Origin: Firmicutes bacterium UBA2116
GTDB lineage: Bacteria; Bacillota; Clostridia; Tissierellales; Sedimentibacteraceae
Length of the DNA: 30,458 nt
NCBI GenBank assembly: GCA_002331025.1
Contig: DCYG01000047.1
Coordinates: forward strand, 1 to 30,458
Reading direction: 5' to 3'
Below are positions 14,845 through 22,468 of the stretch, one piece after another (position 1 is the first letter of the stretch; every line of letters starts with the position of its first letter). Under the pieces are notes generated by a model that did no database searches, had not been told where the DNA came from, and was given only the letters and a program-made list of their open reading frames with translations. The translations under genes and the position numbers were made by a program.

Positions 14845-16770
14845 CTATTCTTCTGACCCCTCCATGTTTTTTAACCGTCTCCATAATGTAGTTACACTTA
14901 TACCAAGCCTTTCAGCCGCTAAGGACTTATTGCCGTTGGTTTCTTCGAGAATATTTTTTATTGTTTCATTTTCTATATGCTTCAAAACTCCTCTGTTACT
15001 GTTCTGAACTTCTTTATCCGTATCTTCTGTTCCGTTTATATGTGTGGGTATGCCTATTATAGCTTCATCAATAACATCTACATTTATCACGTCTCCTGCA
15101 CACAACACAACGCATCTTTCTAAAAAATTTTCTAATTGTCTTACATTTCCCGGCCAATCATACAGTACAATCTTTGCAATTGATTCGCTTGATATACCTT
15201 TAATTCTTATATTCAAAAGTTTGCTTTTTTCATATAGGAAATATGATACCAATTCATACAGATCATCTTTTCTTTGTCTTAATGGAGGTATGTCCAACCT
15301 TAACACACACAATCTGTAAAATAAATCCTCCCTGAATTCGCCTTCCTCAACAAACTTATATAAATCTCTGTTAGTAGCTGCTATAACCCTTACATCTACA
15401 GGAATTATTTTATCATCTCCTAATCTTACAACTTCCTTTTCCTGAAGAACTCTCAAAAATCTTGCCTGCAAATTTGGAGACATCTCGCTTATTTCATCAA
15501 GAAATATAGTACCCCTGTGAGCTAACTCAAATAACCCTATTTTACCGCCCTTTCTTGCACCGGTAAACGCCCCTTCTACATAGCCGAACAACTCACTTTC
15601 CAGAAGATTCTCGGGCAATGCAGCACAGTTTACTGCAACAAACGGCTTATCTCCTCTTAAGCTTGCATTATGTATGCTTTGAGCAAAAAGTTCTTTCCCC
15701 GTACCGGTTTCACCTAAAATTAATACCGTACTGTCAACTCCTGCATATAATCTTGCCTTTTCTTTAGTTTTTAGTATTTCTTTACTTTTGCCCTTTATAT
15801 CATCAAATGTTGTTTTTGCAATATGACCCTTTGCAAGTAATTTTTTTCTGATCTGTGTTTCCATTTTCTGAATCTTTTCTATTTCCTGAAAGGTAGCAAC
15901 AGCTCCCAATATTTCACCCTCAACAACAATAGGTACTCTGTTGGTAACTATTGAGGTATTTCCTATTTGCTGTATTTCTCCTAATTCAGGGATGCCTGTC
16001 TTTAAAACCTGAATCATTCTTGTGTTTTCTATCACATCATCTACTGACTTTTCTATGGCATGATTGTATACTACTCCCGTAATTTTTTCCGCCACAGGAT
16101 TAAATACTGTTATTAAGCCGTTTTTATCAATTCCTAAGATACCGTCGTAAGCAAAATCTATGATAGATTTCAATATAGCTGCCTTTTCCTTTTCAATCAT
16201 CTGTACTTCCATTATACCTTTTGCATAGCTGATAGCTTCTGCAATTGCTTCTTTGCCTGTTTCTATCAGAACCCCGGCATATCCTAATCTGTCTAAAACA
16301 TCCATAACTGCCTGTCCGCCTATAAACACTCTGCATCCCAATAAATATAAGTTTGTTATGTGATGTTCTATTTCTCTTTCTGATTTAATAGTTGTGGTGA
16401 TAATTTTAGCTGAAAATGTTTTCTCCAAAATCGAACTGACTTTTTTATATGTTAATGACAAACCGCTAAAACCGACTATACCTATCATATTGGAATATTG
16501 AATTGCTTTATGAATAGAATTAATAACATCATAGCTGCCGAATTCAATTTCAATCACAGGAATTTCTACATTTCGTTTTATTAAGTTACCCGTTCCTCCA
16601 CGGCTGATAATCAGGTTTGCTCCGTTGCAAACAGCCAATCTTGCATATTTCAAGCCTTCACTGAACGAGCCGCGATATACTTCTATATCTTCGTTCAATT
16701 CATGTATAACCTCTTCGGCAGTTGCGGCTACTTTTTCATCCGGTACCACAAATACAATTTTTCCGATCAT
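14845..16770 (-). CDS. PrpR-type sigma-54-dependent transcriptional activator
   Basis: A 641-aa activator with four parts: an N-terminal PrpR-type sensor (about 1-190, with SRGGTGNLIK at 56-65), a PAS domain (about 200-305), a AAA+ sigma-54 interaction domain and a C-terminal Fis-type HTH (about 597-625, NGNKSLAAERLGISVTTLW). Walker A GETGTGKE is at 353-360, the sigma-54 contact loop GAFTGA at 400-405 and Walker B GTIFLDEI at 420-427, all intact. The PrpR_N domain senses small organic acids or their CoA/citrate derivatives in known members. The frame is open to an ATG at 16815, but that ATG has no ribosome site; the ATG at 16770 has GGGGTGAT. It lies directly after a 12-gene operon that starts at a sigma-54 promoter, which is its probable target. 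Confidence 0.9.
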   Translation of the reverse strand: MIGKIVFVVPDEKVAATAEEVIHELNEDIEVYRGSFSEGLKYARLAVCNGANLIISRGGTGNLIKRNVEIPVIEIEFGSYDVINSIHKAIQYSNMIGIVGFSGLSLTYKKVSSILEKTFSAKIITTTIKSEREIEHHITNLYLLGCRVFIGGQAVMDVLDRLGYAGVLIETGKEAIAEAISYAKGIMEVQMIEKEKAAILKSIIDFAYDGILGIDKNGLITVFNPVAEKITGVVYNHAIEKSVDDVIENTRMIQVLKTGIPELGEIQQIGNTSIVTNRVPIVVEGEILGAVATFQEIEKIQKMETQIRKKLLAKGHIAKTTFDDIKGKSKEILKTKEKARLYAGVDSTVLILGETGTGKELFAQSIHNASLRGDKPFVAVNCAALPENLLESELFGYVEGAFTGARKGGKIGLFELAHRGTIFLDEISEMSPNLQARFLRVLQEKEVVRLGDDKIIPVDVRVIAATNRDLYKFVEEGEFREDLFYRLCVLRLDIPPLRQRKDDLYELVSYFLYEKSKLLNIRIKGISSESIAKIVLYDWPGNVRQLENFLERCVVLCAGDVINVDVIDEAIIGIPTHINGTEDTDKEVQNSNRGVLKHIENETIKNILEETNGNKSLAAERLGISVTTLWRRLKNMEGSEE

Positions 16771-16785
16771 AGTATCACCCCAATT

Positions 16786-16797
16786 GATAACGTTATC
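16786..16797. promoter_or_regulatory. 12-bp palindrome before the sigma-54 activator gene
   Basis: GATAACGTTATC is a perfect palindrome 16 bp upstream of the activator ATG, just downstream of a TATAAT at about 16801-16806 (minus strand). Its position fits an autoregulatory operator. A partial match, AACGTTAT, occurs at 26724-26731 upstream of the sigma-54 promoter. Confidence 0.35.
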
Positions 16798-16862
16798 TTT
16801 TAGAATATTATACATTAATTCATAGGTTATTAAAATGTTTATTTATAGCAATTAAAATACTG

Positions 16863-16896
16863 AAACTGAACTTCGCAGATATGCGAAGTTCAGTTT
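16863..16896 (-). terminator. terminator of the sigma-54-controlled operon
   Basis: AAACTGAACTTCGCA (16863-16877) and its exact complement (16882-16896) form a 15-bp stem with a 4-nt loop, 17 bp after the stop of the last operon gene. It separates the operon from the activator gene. The trailing T-run on the minus strand is interrupted (TTTCAGTATTTT). Confidence 0.85.
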
Positions 16897-16912
16897 TAAA
16901 GGAGGGAACAAC

Positions 16913-17869
16913 TTAAATTGGATAACGGTGAGCGTATAAGCTCTTACCGCTGTTGTGCGGACCTTTTAATAACGCTTCAATTACAGCACGGTCTTGTTCT
17001 GTAACATCACCGGGGTCCGGAAGTACTCCCGGAGGGAATCTTTCTAAAATATCATTGTGTAATTTAATGAAGTAATCCAGTAATGCCTCCAATCCTTCTT
17101 CTGCTTTCTTCGGATCTGCCAATGACGGTTTTCCTACAACCCCTTCAGGATAACCTTTTATTTCAAGGTATCCACAACCCATTGTACAATGTCCCGGTAA
17201 CGGCCATTGGTAAACATCTCCGCCCAAGTCTATATGACCATGCGGCAGGAAGCCTTTTGGTTCTGTATCTTCAAAGTCTTCACGATGATTAAGCTCAGGA
17301 AACAATGCCATGGCATAGGATGCTTCAACTTCATCCGCATGCCTGAAGGCAGTTTCCCACGGTCCACCGTGATTTTTGTCTCTTAAATGCTTAGCGATTG
17401 CCGTCGGCCAGTTTAAAAATGTAATTACAGCAGGCACCTGACATATTTTCCCGAATTCATGTATTGCGTTTGGTATTACGTATTCCTGTCCATGTCCGTT
17501 TAATAATATCATTTTTCTGAATCCCGCATTCCAATATCCTGCGATTACAGCTCTTATATATCCGATAAATATATCTTCCGGTATTACTATTGTTCCGGGC
17601 ATGCCTATCTGACTCCATGGATGAGAACCGAACCATATTGGCTGAGATACTGTACAACCTGTTTCTTTTGCTACAATTTCAGCCATCCTTGTTACCAAAA
17701 ATCCATCTTCTCCGGTACATTGCCCTCTACCGTGCTGTTCTGTAGACCCGATCGGAATAATGATTATATCGTTAACCTTTAGTCTCTCTTCTATTTGTTT
17801 CCACGTCATATTTTGAAAATATATTCCGTCACCTTTATCAAGGTGACCCTTTGAGTATTCATATTTCAT
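16913..17869 (-). CDS. creatininase-family metal hydrolase (IolN-like)
   Basis: A 318-aa protein of the creatininase/amidohydrolase fold, which uses two metal ions. Likely ligands are E44 and H46 in PIGSTEQHG, D55 in TGEDGF, H126 in LLNGHGQE and E180 in RHADEVEAS, the last matching the family HAGExETS motif. The segment PIWFGSHPWSQIGMPGT resembles proteins annotated as 3-dehydro-scyllo-inosose hydrolase (IolN), which open a ring, more than creatininase itself; this is from memory of the family. The C-terminus is longer than usual. The ATG has GGAGG. It is the last gene of the operon, 21 bp after the cupin gene. Substrates could be a cyclic amide, lactone or ring ketone. Confidence 0.78.
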   Translation of the reverse strand: MKYEYSKGHLDKGDGIYFQNMTWKQIEERLKVNDIIIIPIGSTEQHGRGQCTGEDGFLVTRMAEIVAKETGCTVSQPIWFGSHPWSQIGMPGTIVIPEDIFIGYIRAVIAGYWNAGFRKMILLNGHGQEYVIPNAIHEFGKICQVPAVITFLNWPTAIAKHLRDKNHGGPWETAFRHADEVEASYAMALFPELNHREDFEDTEPKGFLPHGHIDLGGDVYQWPLPGHCTMGCGYLEIKGYPEGVVGKPSLADPKKAEEGLEALLDYFIKLHNDILERFPPGVLPDPGDVTEQDRAVIEALLKGPHNSGKSLYAHRYPI

Positions 17870-17890
17870 GGCTTCCTCCTTACACTTATG

Positions 17891-18250
17891 TTATTTTAAA
17901 TGATCCGGCAACGGTGGTGCATATGCCCAAACGATTTTAAAAGGTGTATCGCCCGTATTAATAATCTGGTGTTCTACTCCTAAAGGAGAAAACAATGCTG
18001 TTCCGGGATACAAGTCGTATTCTTCATTGCCGCATATTAATTTTCCTGTTCCTTCTATTACAAACATTGCTTCTTCGGAATCCGTATGCTTATGAATCGG
18101 AATACCGCTTCCCGGTTCTGAAACATTAGTTCCCATTGATATTTGTTTTGCTCCCACGGTGTGTTCACTTATTAATATTTTTGATACTCTTGGCCACGGG
18201 GTTTTTTTAGTACCCTCTACATCACTTTCTCTAACAATTACTTTTGCCAT
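17891..18250 (-). CDS. small cupin-domain protein
   Basis: A 119-aa single-domain cupin. Cupin motif 1 gives metal ligands H53, H55 and E60 (IPIHKHTDSEEAMFVIEG) and motif 2 gives H94 (LGVEHQIINTG). Such proteins bind Fe, Mn or Zn and act as isomerases, dioxygenases, decarboxylases or mere sensors. In an anaerobe an isomerase or decarboxylase is more likely than a dioxygenase. The ATG has GAGGAG. It sits between the MoaD-like and creatininase genes in a tight operon, so it probably acts on an intermediate of the same pathway. Confidence 0.75.
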   Translation of the reverse strand: MAKVIVRESDVEGTKKTPWPRVSKILISEHTVGAKQISMGTNVSEPGSGIPIHKHTDSEEAMFVIEGTGKLICGNEEYDLYPGTALFSPLGVEHQIINTGDTPFKIVWAYAPPLPDHLK

Positions 18251-18287
18251 TTTCTATCTCCTCTCAATTAATTTAATTTTTATATTT

Positions 18288-18512
18288 TTATCCACCTTCA
18301 AGGTGAGGAAATAACTGTATTACATCATTTTCTTCTACTATGCAGTCCATGGGGGTCCATCTGCCATTTTTTATAATCATGCCAATATCAGACTGTGTTA
18401 ATCCGACTTTACTAATCAATTCATGAAGACTAACAGGACATTTTACATCTAATTCTATAACCTTTTTCCCGACGATATATATTAATGTTAAATTTAATTT
18501 TATAGTTATCAT
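18288..18512 (-). CDS. MoaD/ThiS-like sulfur carrier protein
   Basis: A 74-aa ubiquitin-fold protein ending in Gly-Gly (FPHLEGG), the tail that is adenylated and thiolated to carry sulfur. The fold pattern fits MoaD/ThiS: an N-terminal beta hairpin, SLHELISKVGL helix and VEENDVIQLFP near the end. It lies 8 bp downstream of an aldehyde ferredoxin oxidoreductase gene. MoaD-like genes beside AOR genes are thought to supply dithiolene sulfur for that enzyme's tungstopterin. ThiS is less likely because no thiamine gene is near. The ATG has AAGG ten bases upstream. Confidence 0.82.
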   Translation of the reverse strand: MITIKLNLTLIYIVGKKVIELDVKCPVSLHELISKVGLTQSDIGMIIKNGRWTPMDCIVEENDVIQLFPHLEGG

Positions 18513-18520
18513 GACATACC

Positions 18521-20224
18521 TTAAACAATAGCTTTTAACATTTCCTCTTCTGTTAAATCAAATACTGCATTGGTCGGGCTTAAAGGTTCCTCATACAGAT
18601 ATTCGGGTAACTTGTCGTGTGCCGGACTTACTCCGGCTTTTATATTAAACTCCCTTTCAAGCTTTAATGTTTCAATCCCTAATTCCCAAATCGTATCTTT
18701 GCCAAAGCTGCTGCCTGATCTATAATTTACTATATTGGCAAGTATACTTGCATCTGCAAATAACGGACCTCTGGCAAACATGCAAAGCCCTATGCAGTCA
18801 AGTGTACCGATTTGTATTTGAAGCGTCCTTGACAGCTCTCCCTGGCTTTCGGCTCCTAATGGATCAACAGTTGCTCTTGAGCCAAAACAGTTTCCTGCAG
18901 TATGATCTCCTCCCATCGTAGACATAGAATATGTTACACCGTTTCCTTTCAACGCCCTTGGGTCATATCCCGCAAATCCCTGGCCCTTTCCTGTAGGTAT
19001 TCTGTCACATCCCAATATCTGTCCTGTTAAAAGCGCACCGTTTCCTATCAATCTGCCAAGAGGAGTATTTCTGCTTATTTCATTTATCAATGCCATACAA
19101 TCCTCTATACAACCAAATCTGCCGTACCCCATGTCGAGAGCAACACCCAATGCACATCCTGTTTCAATTGTATCTAAACCTAAATTGTTTATTTCATAAT
19201 TTAACTGCGCAACCTGATCAAGATTTTTCATTCCTAAGTTAGAGCCAAGCAGTGCTATATTTTCATATTGCATTGTAGAAACTAATTTTTTACCGTCTTT
19301 ATCGGGATAAATCGTACTGCACCTTATAGCACATATCTCCATGCATGAAAGAGCTAATTTTCCTTCACCGCCTCGGGACAAAATAAGTTCATTCATTTTT
19401 TCGCCGGACAAATCAGATACATGTTCGGTTGAACCATATCTGAAATTACATGTAGGAAGTGCTCCCATACCGTTAACTGCCTTTACAATAGCAGTTGTTC
19501 CATAATTATGATAAGTTCCCGTAACCTTGGGATCGCTTGCTAATTTTTTATTGTAATCCTTAGCTAATTCTATAAATTTTTCTTTATCTTTATATGTTAT
19601 TAAATTACAGCCCTTATCATCGACTACAATTGCTTTGAGCCCTTTTGAGCCCATTACTGCACCCAACCCGCCACGGGCAGCAAATTTAAGCTCTCCTATG
19701 GAATCGCTTGATGCAATGCACGCACCTCTTAAACCTCTTTCTCCCGTAGGTCCGACACAAAGAATGCCTGTTTTCCTGCCGTATTTATTATAAAGATTTT
19801 CAACTGTATCGTAATTACCCAGATACTTTAATTCATTCATTACTTCAAGCTTGTAGCCATCTTTATTTATAACAAGCACATAGCATTTATCATCTTCTGA
19901 TTTTCCTTCAATAATGATTGCTTGTACTCCGCATTTTGACAGTTTGCCTCCGGCAACACCGCCGCAATTTGTCTCCTTAATGCCGTTTGTAAGGGGGCTT
20001 TTTGCTCCGATTGATATTCTGCTTGCACTTGAAGCAATAGTCCCTGACAACAAGCCCATAGCTATTACTAATTTGTTTTTTCTGCCTAAGGGCTCACAGG
20101 TTGGCTCCACCTCATCATATACAATTCTTGAGCTTAATGATCTTCCGCCTAAAAACTCATAATCTTTATTTATTTCACTTTTAATTTCATGAGTTGTCAT
20201 ATTAACTCTTATGATGCTTGACAT
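18521..20224 (-). CDS. aor: tungsten-type aldehyde:ferredoxin oxidoreductase
   Basis: A 567-aa AOR-family enzyme, slightly shorter than P. furiosus AOR. Such enzymes contain tungsten bis-pterin and one [4Fe-4S] cluster and convert aldehydes and acids with ferredoxin. The N-terminal domain has FLGGRSLSSRI and ASRISIGAKSPLT. Probable cluster ligands are C294, C298 and C302 (LSCMEICAIRCS) and C481 (TLDCIGLCMF). The first three are spaced C-x3-C-x3-C, whereas the usual pattern is C-x2-C-x3-C. GGDHTAGN near residues 438-445 is a pterin-side motif. The frame opens at a GTG at 20233, but that GTG is within the GGGGTGAT ribosome site of the ATG at 20224. A ferredoxin and a MoaD-like protein are encoded in the same operon. 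The substrate is unknown. Confidence 0.9.
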   Translation of the reverse strand: MSSIIRVNMTTHEIKSEINKDYEFLGGRSLSSRIVYDEVEPTCEPLGRKNKLVIAMGLLSGTIASSASRISIGAKSPLTNGIKETNCGGVAGGKLSKCGVQAIIIEGKSEDDKCYVLVINKDGYKLEVMNELKYLGNYDTVENLYNKYGRKTGILCVGPTGERGLRGACIASSDSIGELKFAARGGLGAVMGSKGLKAIVVDDKGCNLITYKDKEKFIELAKDYNKKLASDPKVTGTYHNYGTTAIVKAVNGMGALPTCNFRYGSTEHVSDLSGEKMNELILSRGGEGKLALSCMEICAIRCSTIYPDKDGKKLVSTMQYENIALLGSNLGMKNLDQVAQLNYEINNLGLDTIETGCALGVALDMGYGRFGCIEDCMALINEISRNTPLGRLIGNGALLTGQILGCDRIPTGKGQGFAGYDPRALKGNGVTYSMSTMGGDHTAGNCFGSRATVDPLGAESQGELSRTLQIQIGTLDCIGLCMFARGPLFADASILANIVNYRSGSSFGKDTIWELGIETLKLEREFNIKAGVSPAHDKLPEYLYEEPLSPTNAVFDLTEEEMLKAIV

Positions 20225-20238
20225 ATATATCACCCCGA

Positions 20239-21717
20239 CTAATTTTCTGCTTCTGACTTCTTATTTGATTTAACTGTGAATGATTGAAGTACAAATGATG
20301 CTACCACTAAAATCAATATTGCTAATGCAAGCGGTCTTGTTATGAATGACATAAGAAGAGAAGGTACCGAGCCTGCACTTATTAGCGCCTGCCTGAAATT
20401 AGTTTCAATCATTGGTCCGAGTATAATACCCAATACTATCGGCGACACGGGATATTCGCACTTTTCAAATAAATATCCTATAAAACCGAAGAAAGTCATT
20501 ATTATTACATCATTAATACTGTTTTGCAGCGCATATGAACCGATAATACACAACATTGTAATCGTCGGAACTAATGCCCACTTTGGAAACTTTAAAACCT
20601 TCAGCATTATATTTGCTCCCAATAAACCGCTAAGATAAGCAAATACTATTCCTATTGCAAGGAATATTATTATATAATAAAAGTATCTTTTTTCTGTTAT
20701 CATAAATGTTGGTCCCGGTAATAATCCATGCATATAAAAGGCACCTATTATAACTGCAGTAATTGAATCCCCCGGTATACCAAGTGTCAGCATCGTAGTT
20801 AAAGCACCGCCTATCGCAGCATCATTTGCCGTTTCAGGAGCTGCAATACCCTCATAGGACCCTTCACCAAATGGTCTGTTTGGATTTTTAACTATGCTTT
20901 TAGTCGCTCCATATGCTACCAATGATCCAATGTCACCGCCTGTACCCGGCAACAAACCTATTACCCAGCCTATAACAGCTGACCATGTCATCGTTGGAGC
21001 TATTCTTTTTATAATTTCTTTTTTAGGAAATAAATCTTTAATTTTATAGCTTTCATCAATTTTAAATGTTTTGCTTCTTTTTAATTGAGTCAATACCTCT
21101 TTCATACCGAATAATCCTATCATAGCCGCAATATAATTTATACCACCGCTTAACACCTTGGAACCAAGTGTAAATCTCATAAGACCTGTTATCGGATCCA
21201 TGCCTATCATTCCTACAAATATACCTATAAAGGCCGCAATTAATCCTTTTGTCATCTTTCCCTGACTCAAAACAGCAACCAAGGTTATTCCCCATAAAGT
21301 GATTAAAAAGTATTCCTGTGGTCCAAACTTAAGAGCTATTTTCCCTAATAAGGGACCCACCAGCCAAAGGATAACCAACCCGAACAGACCTCCTATTAAG
21401 CTCACAAACAATGAAATTCCTAACGCGTTATTTGCTTCGCCCTTTAGCTTCATCGGATAACCGTCAAAAACAGTTGATACCGCAGCAGCTGTTCCCGGAA
21501 TGTTCAAGGCAATAGCTGAAATTGAGCCGCCCATAACGCCTCCTGCAAATGCACCTATTATAAAAGCCAAAGCAGGAATCATTGCCCAGCCAAAGGTCAG
21601 CGAAACCACCAATACTATAGTCATTGTTACGGTAAGCCCCGGAAGTGCACCCATTACCAAGCCGATAACACATCCTGCAAATATATATAATATGTATATC
21701 AATTCAAATTCTATCAT
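20239..21717 (-). CDS. tctA: tripartite tricarboxylate transporter large permease (TctA)
   Basis: A 492-aa membrane protein with about twelve segments, typical of TctA. Family signatures are GALPGLTVTMTIVLV at about residues 23-37 and LGIPGDSITAVIIGAFYMHGLLPGP at about 312-336, two related helical hairpins thought to form the substrate path. With TctB and the TctC lipoprotein it makes a secondary, ion-coupled transporter for carboxylates. The ATG has GGGAGGT upstream and lies 12 bp after tctB. The presence of all three components indicates a functional system; the substrate may be a di- or tricarboxylate or an aromatic or hydroxy acid. Confidence 0.93.
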   Translation of the reverse strand: MIEFELIYILYIFAGCVIGLVMGALPGLTVTMTIVLVVSLTFGWAMIPALAFIIGAFAGGVMGGSISAIALNIPGTAAAVSTVFDGYPMKLKGEANNALGISLFVSLIGGLFGLVILWLVGPLLGKIALKFGPQEYFLITLWGITLVAVLSQGKMTKGLIAAFIGIFVGMIGMDPITGLMRFTLGSKVLSGGINYIAAMIGLFGMKEVLTQLKRSKTFKIDESYKIKDLFPKKEIIKRIAPTMTWSAVIGWVIGLLPGTGGDIGSLVAYGATKSIVKNPNRPFGEGSYEGIAAPETANDAAIGGALTTMLTLGIPGDSITAVIIGAFYMHGLLPGPTFMITEKRYFYYIIIFLAIGIVFAYLSGLLGANIMLKVLKFPKWALVPTITMLCIIGSYALQNSINDVIIMTFFGFIGYLFEKCEYPVSPIVLGIILGPMIETNFRQALISAGSVPSLLMSFITRPLALAILILVVASFVLQSFTVKSNKKSEAEN

Positions 21718-21729
21718 TATTGCACCTCC

Positions 21730-22206
21730 CTACGGTAACATGACCTTAAATACTTCATGAAACACATAATATAAAACAGGTACTGTAATACAAGAAACAA
21801 TAGCTGCATTTATAATTTTTTTACTATATTTTTCTTCATCATAATTCATAAATACCATTCCTGTTATTAAGAACAGAATAGATCCTAAGATAAATCCGAT
21901 TTTATCTATTACTAAGGAATAAGTTAAAACACCAATTATATAAATTATGGCAACTACCATATCATGCAGCAATTCTTTTGAATCATCCTTATTTGTTGTA
22001 ACTGCATTTTTTATGCCTTTTATTATTGTTAATATCCAACATACTAAAAGCGTAACACCAACAAGAAATGGAAAAATCAACGGTGAAGTTACTGAAAATA
22101 ACTCAATGCCCTTACTGTTAACAATACCGTAAATGCTTATCAATATAAAAGCAACGATAAGTCCAACTATAGCTATTACTAACCAATCTATCCATCTCAG
22201 CTTCAT
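21730..22206 (-). CDS. tctB: tripartite tricarboxylate transporter small permease (TctB)
   Basis: A 158-aa protein with four hydrophobic segments, the size and layout of TctB. The first helix (WLVIAIVGLIVAFILISIYG) begins near residue 9. Sequence conservation in TctB is low, so the call rests on length, topology and its place just before tctA. The ATG has GGAGGAG. Confidence 0.88.
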   Translation of the reverse strand: MKLRWIDWLVIAIVGLIVAFILISIYGIVNSKGIELFSVTSPLIFPFLVGVTLLVCWILTIIKGIKNAVTTNKDDSKELLHDMVVAIIYIIGVLTYSLVIDKIGFILGSILFLITGMVFMNYDEEKYSKKIINAAIVSCITVPVLYYVFHEVFKVMLP

Positions 22207-22215
22207 AAGCTCCTC

Positions 22216-22395
22216 CTATTCCTCTTCGTAAATTGCTTCTTGAGGACAAGTGCTCATGCATGAATAGCATTCAATACACATATCAGGGTCTATGTAAGCT
22301 TTACCTTCTGCTTCATTTAATATTGCTGCACCTGCACCGCAAACCTCTGAACAAACACCGTCTCCGTTACATTTGTTTATATCTACTATTAACAT
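22216..22395 (-). CDS. small two-cluster ferredoxin with Asp in cluster I motif
   Basis: A 59-aa bacterial-type ferredoxin. The second motif, CIECYSCMSTCP, is a complete C-x2-C-x2-C-x3-CP site. The first reads C9-N-G-D12-G-V-C15-S-E-V-C19, so the second cysteine is replaced by aspartate and the proline after the last is glycine. A similar Cys-to-Asp change in P. furiosus ferredoxin gives an unusual, convertible [4Fe-4S]/[3Fe-4S] cluster. The frame opens upstream at 22437, but the ATG at 22395 has GGAGGG and matches the family N-terminus. Between tctC and tctB in the operon, it is the probable electron partner of the AOR encoded downstream. Confidence 0.85.
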   Translation of the reverse strand: MLIVDINKCNGDGVCSEVCGAGAAILNEAEGKAYIDPDMCIECYSCMSTCPQEAIYEEE

Positions 22396-22421
22396 AGCAA
22401 CCCTCCTGTTATTTCTGTTTA

Positions 22422-22456
22422 GACAGCCCTTTGCCAAGCTTTAAGCAAGGGCTGTC
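22422..22456 (-). other. intercistronic stem-loop after tctC
   Basis: On the minus strand GACAGCCCTTGC pairs with GCAAAGGGCTGTC, with one bulged base and a 10-nt loop. No T-run follows, so it is not a good terminator. It sits 12 bp after the end of the binding-protein gene. Such stems often protect the upstream message and raise the amount of binding protein over permease. Confidence 0.6.
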
Positions 22457-22468
22457 ATGAAAGCAATT

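Noticed and set aside
18288..18512. ThiS (thiamine) assignment for the small Gly-Gly protein
   Set aside because: No thiamine gene is nearby and the adjacent AOR explains a MoaD-like role better.
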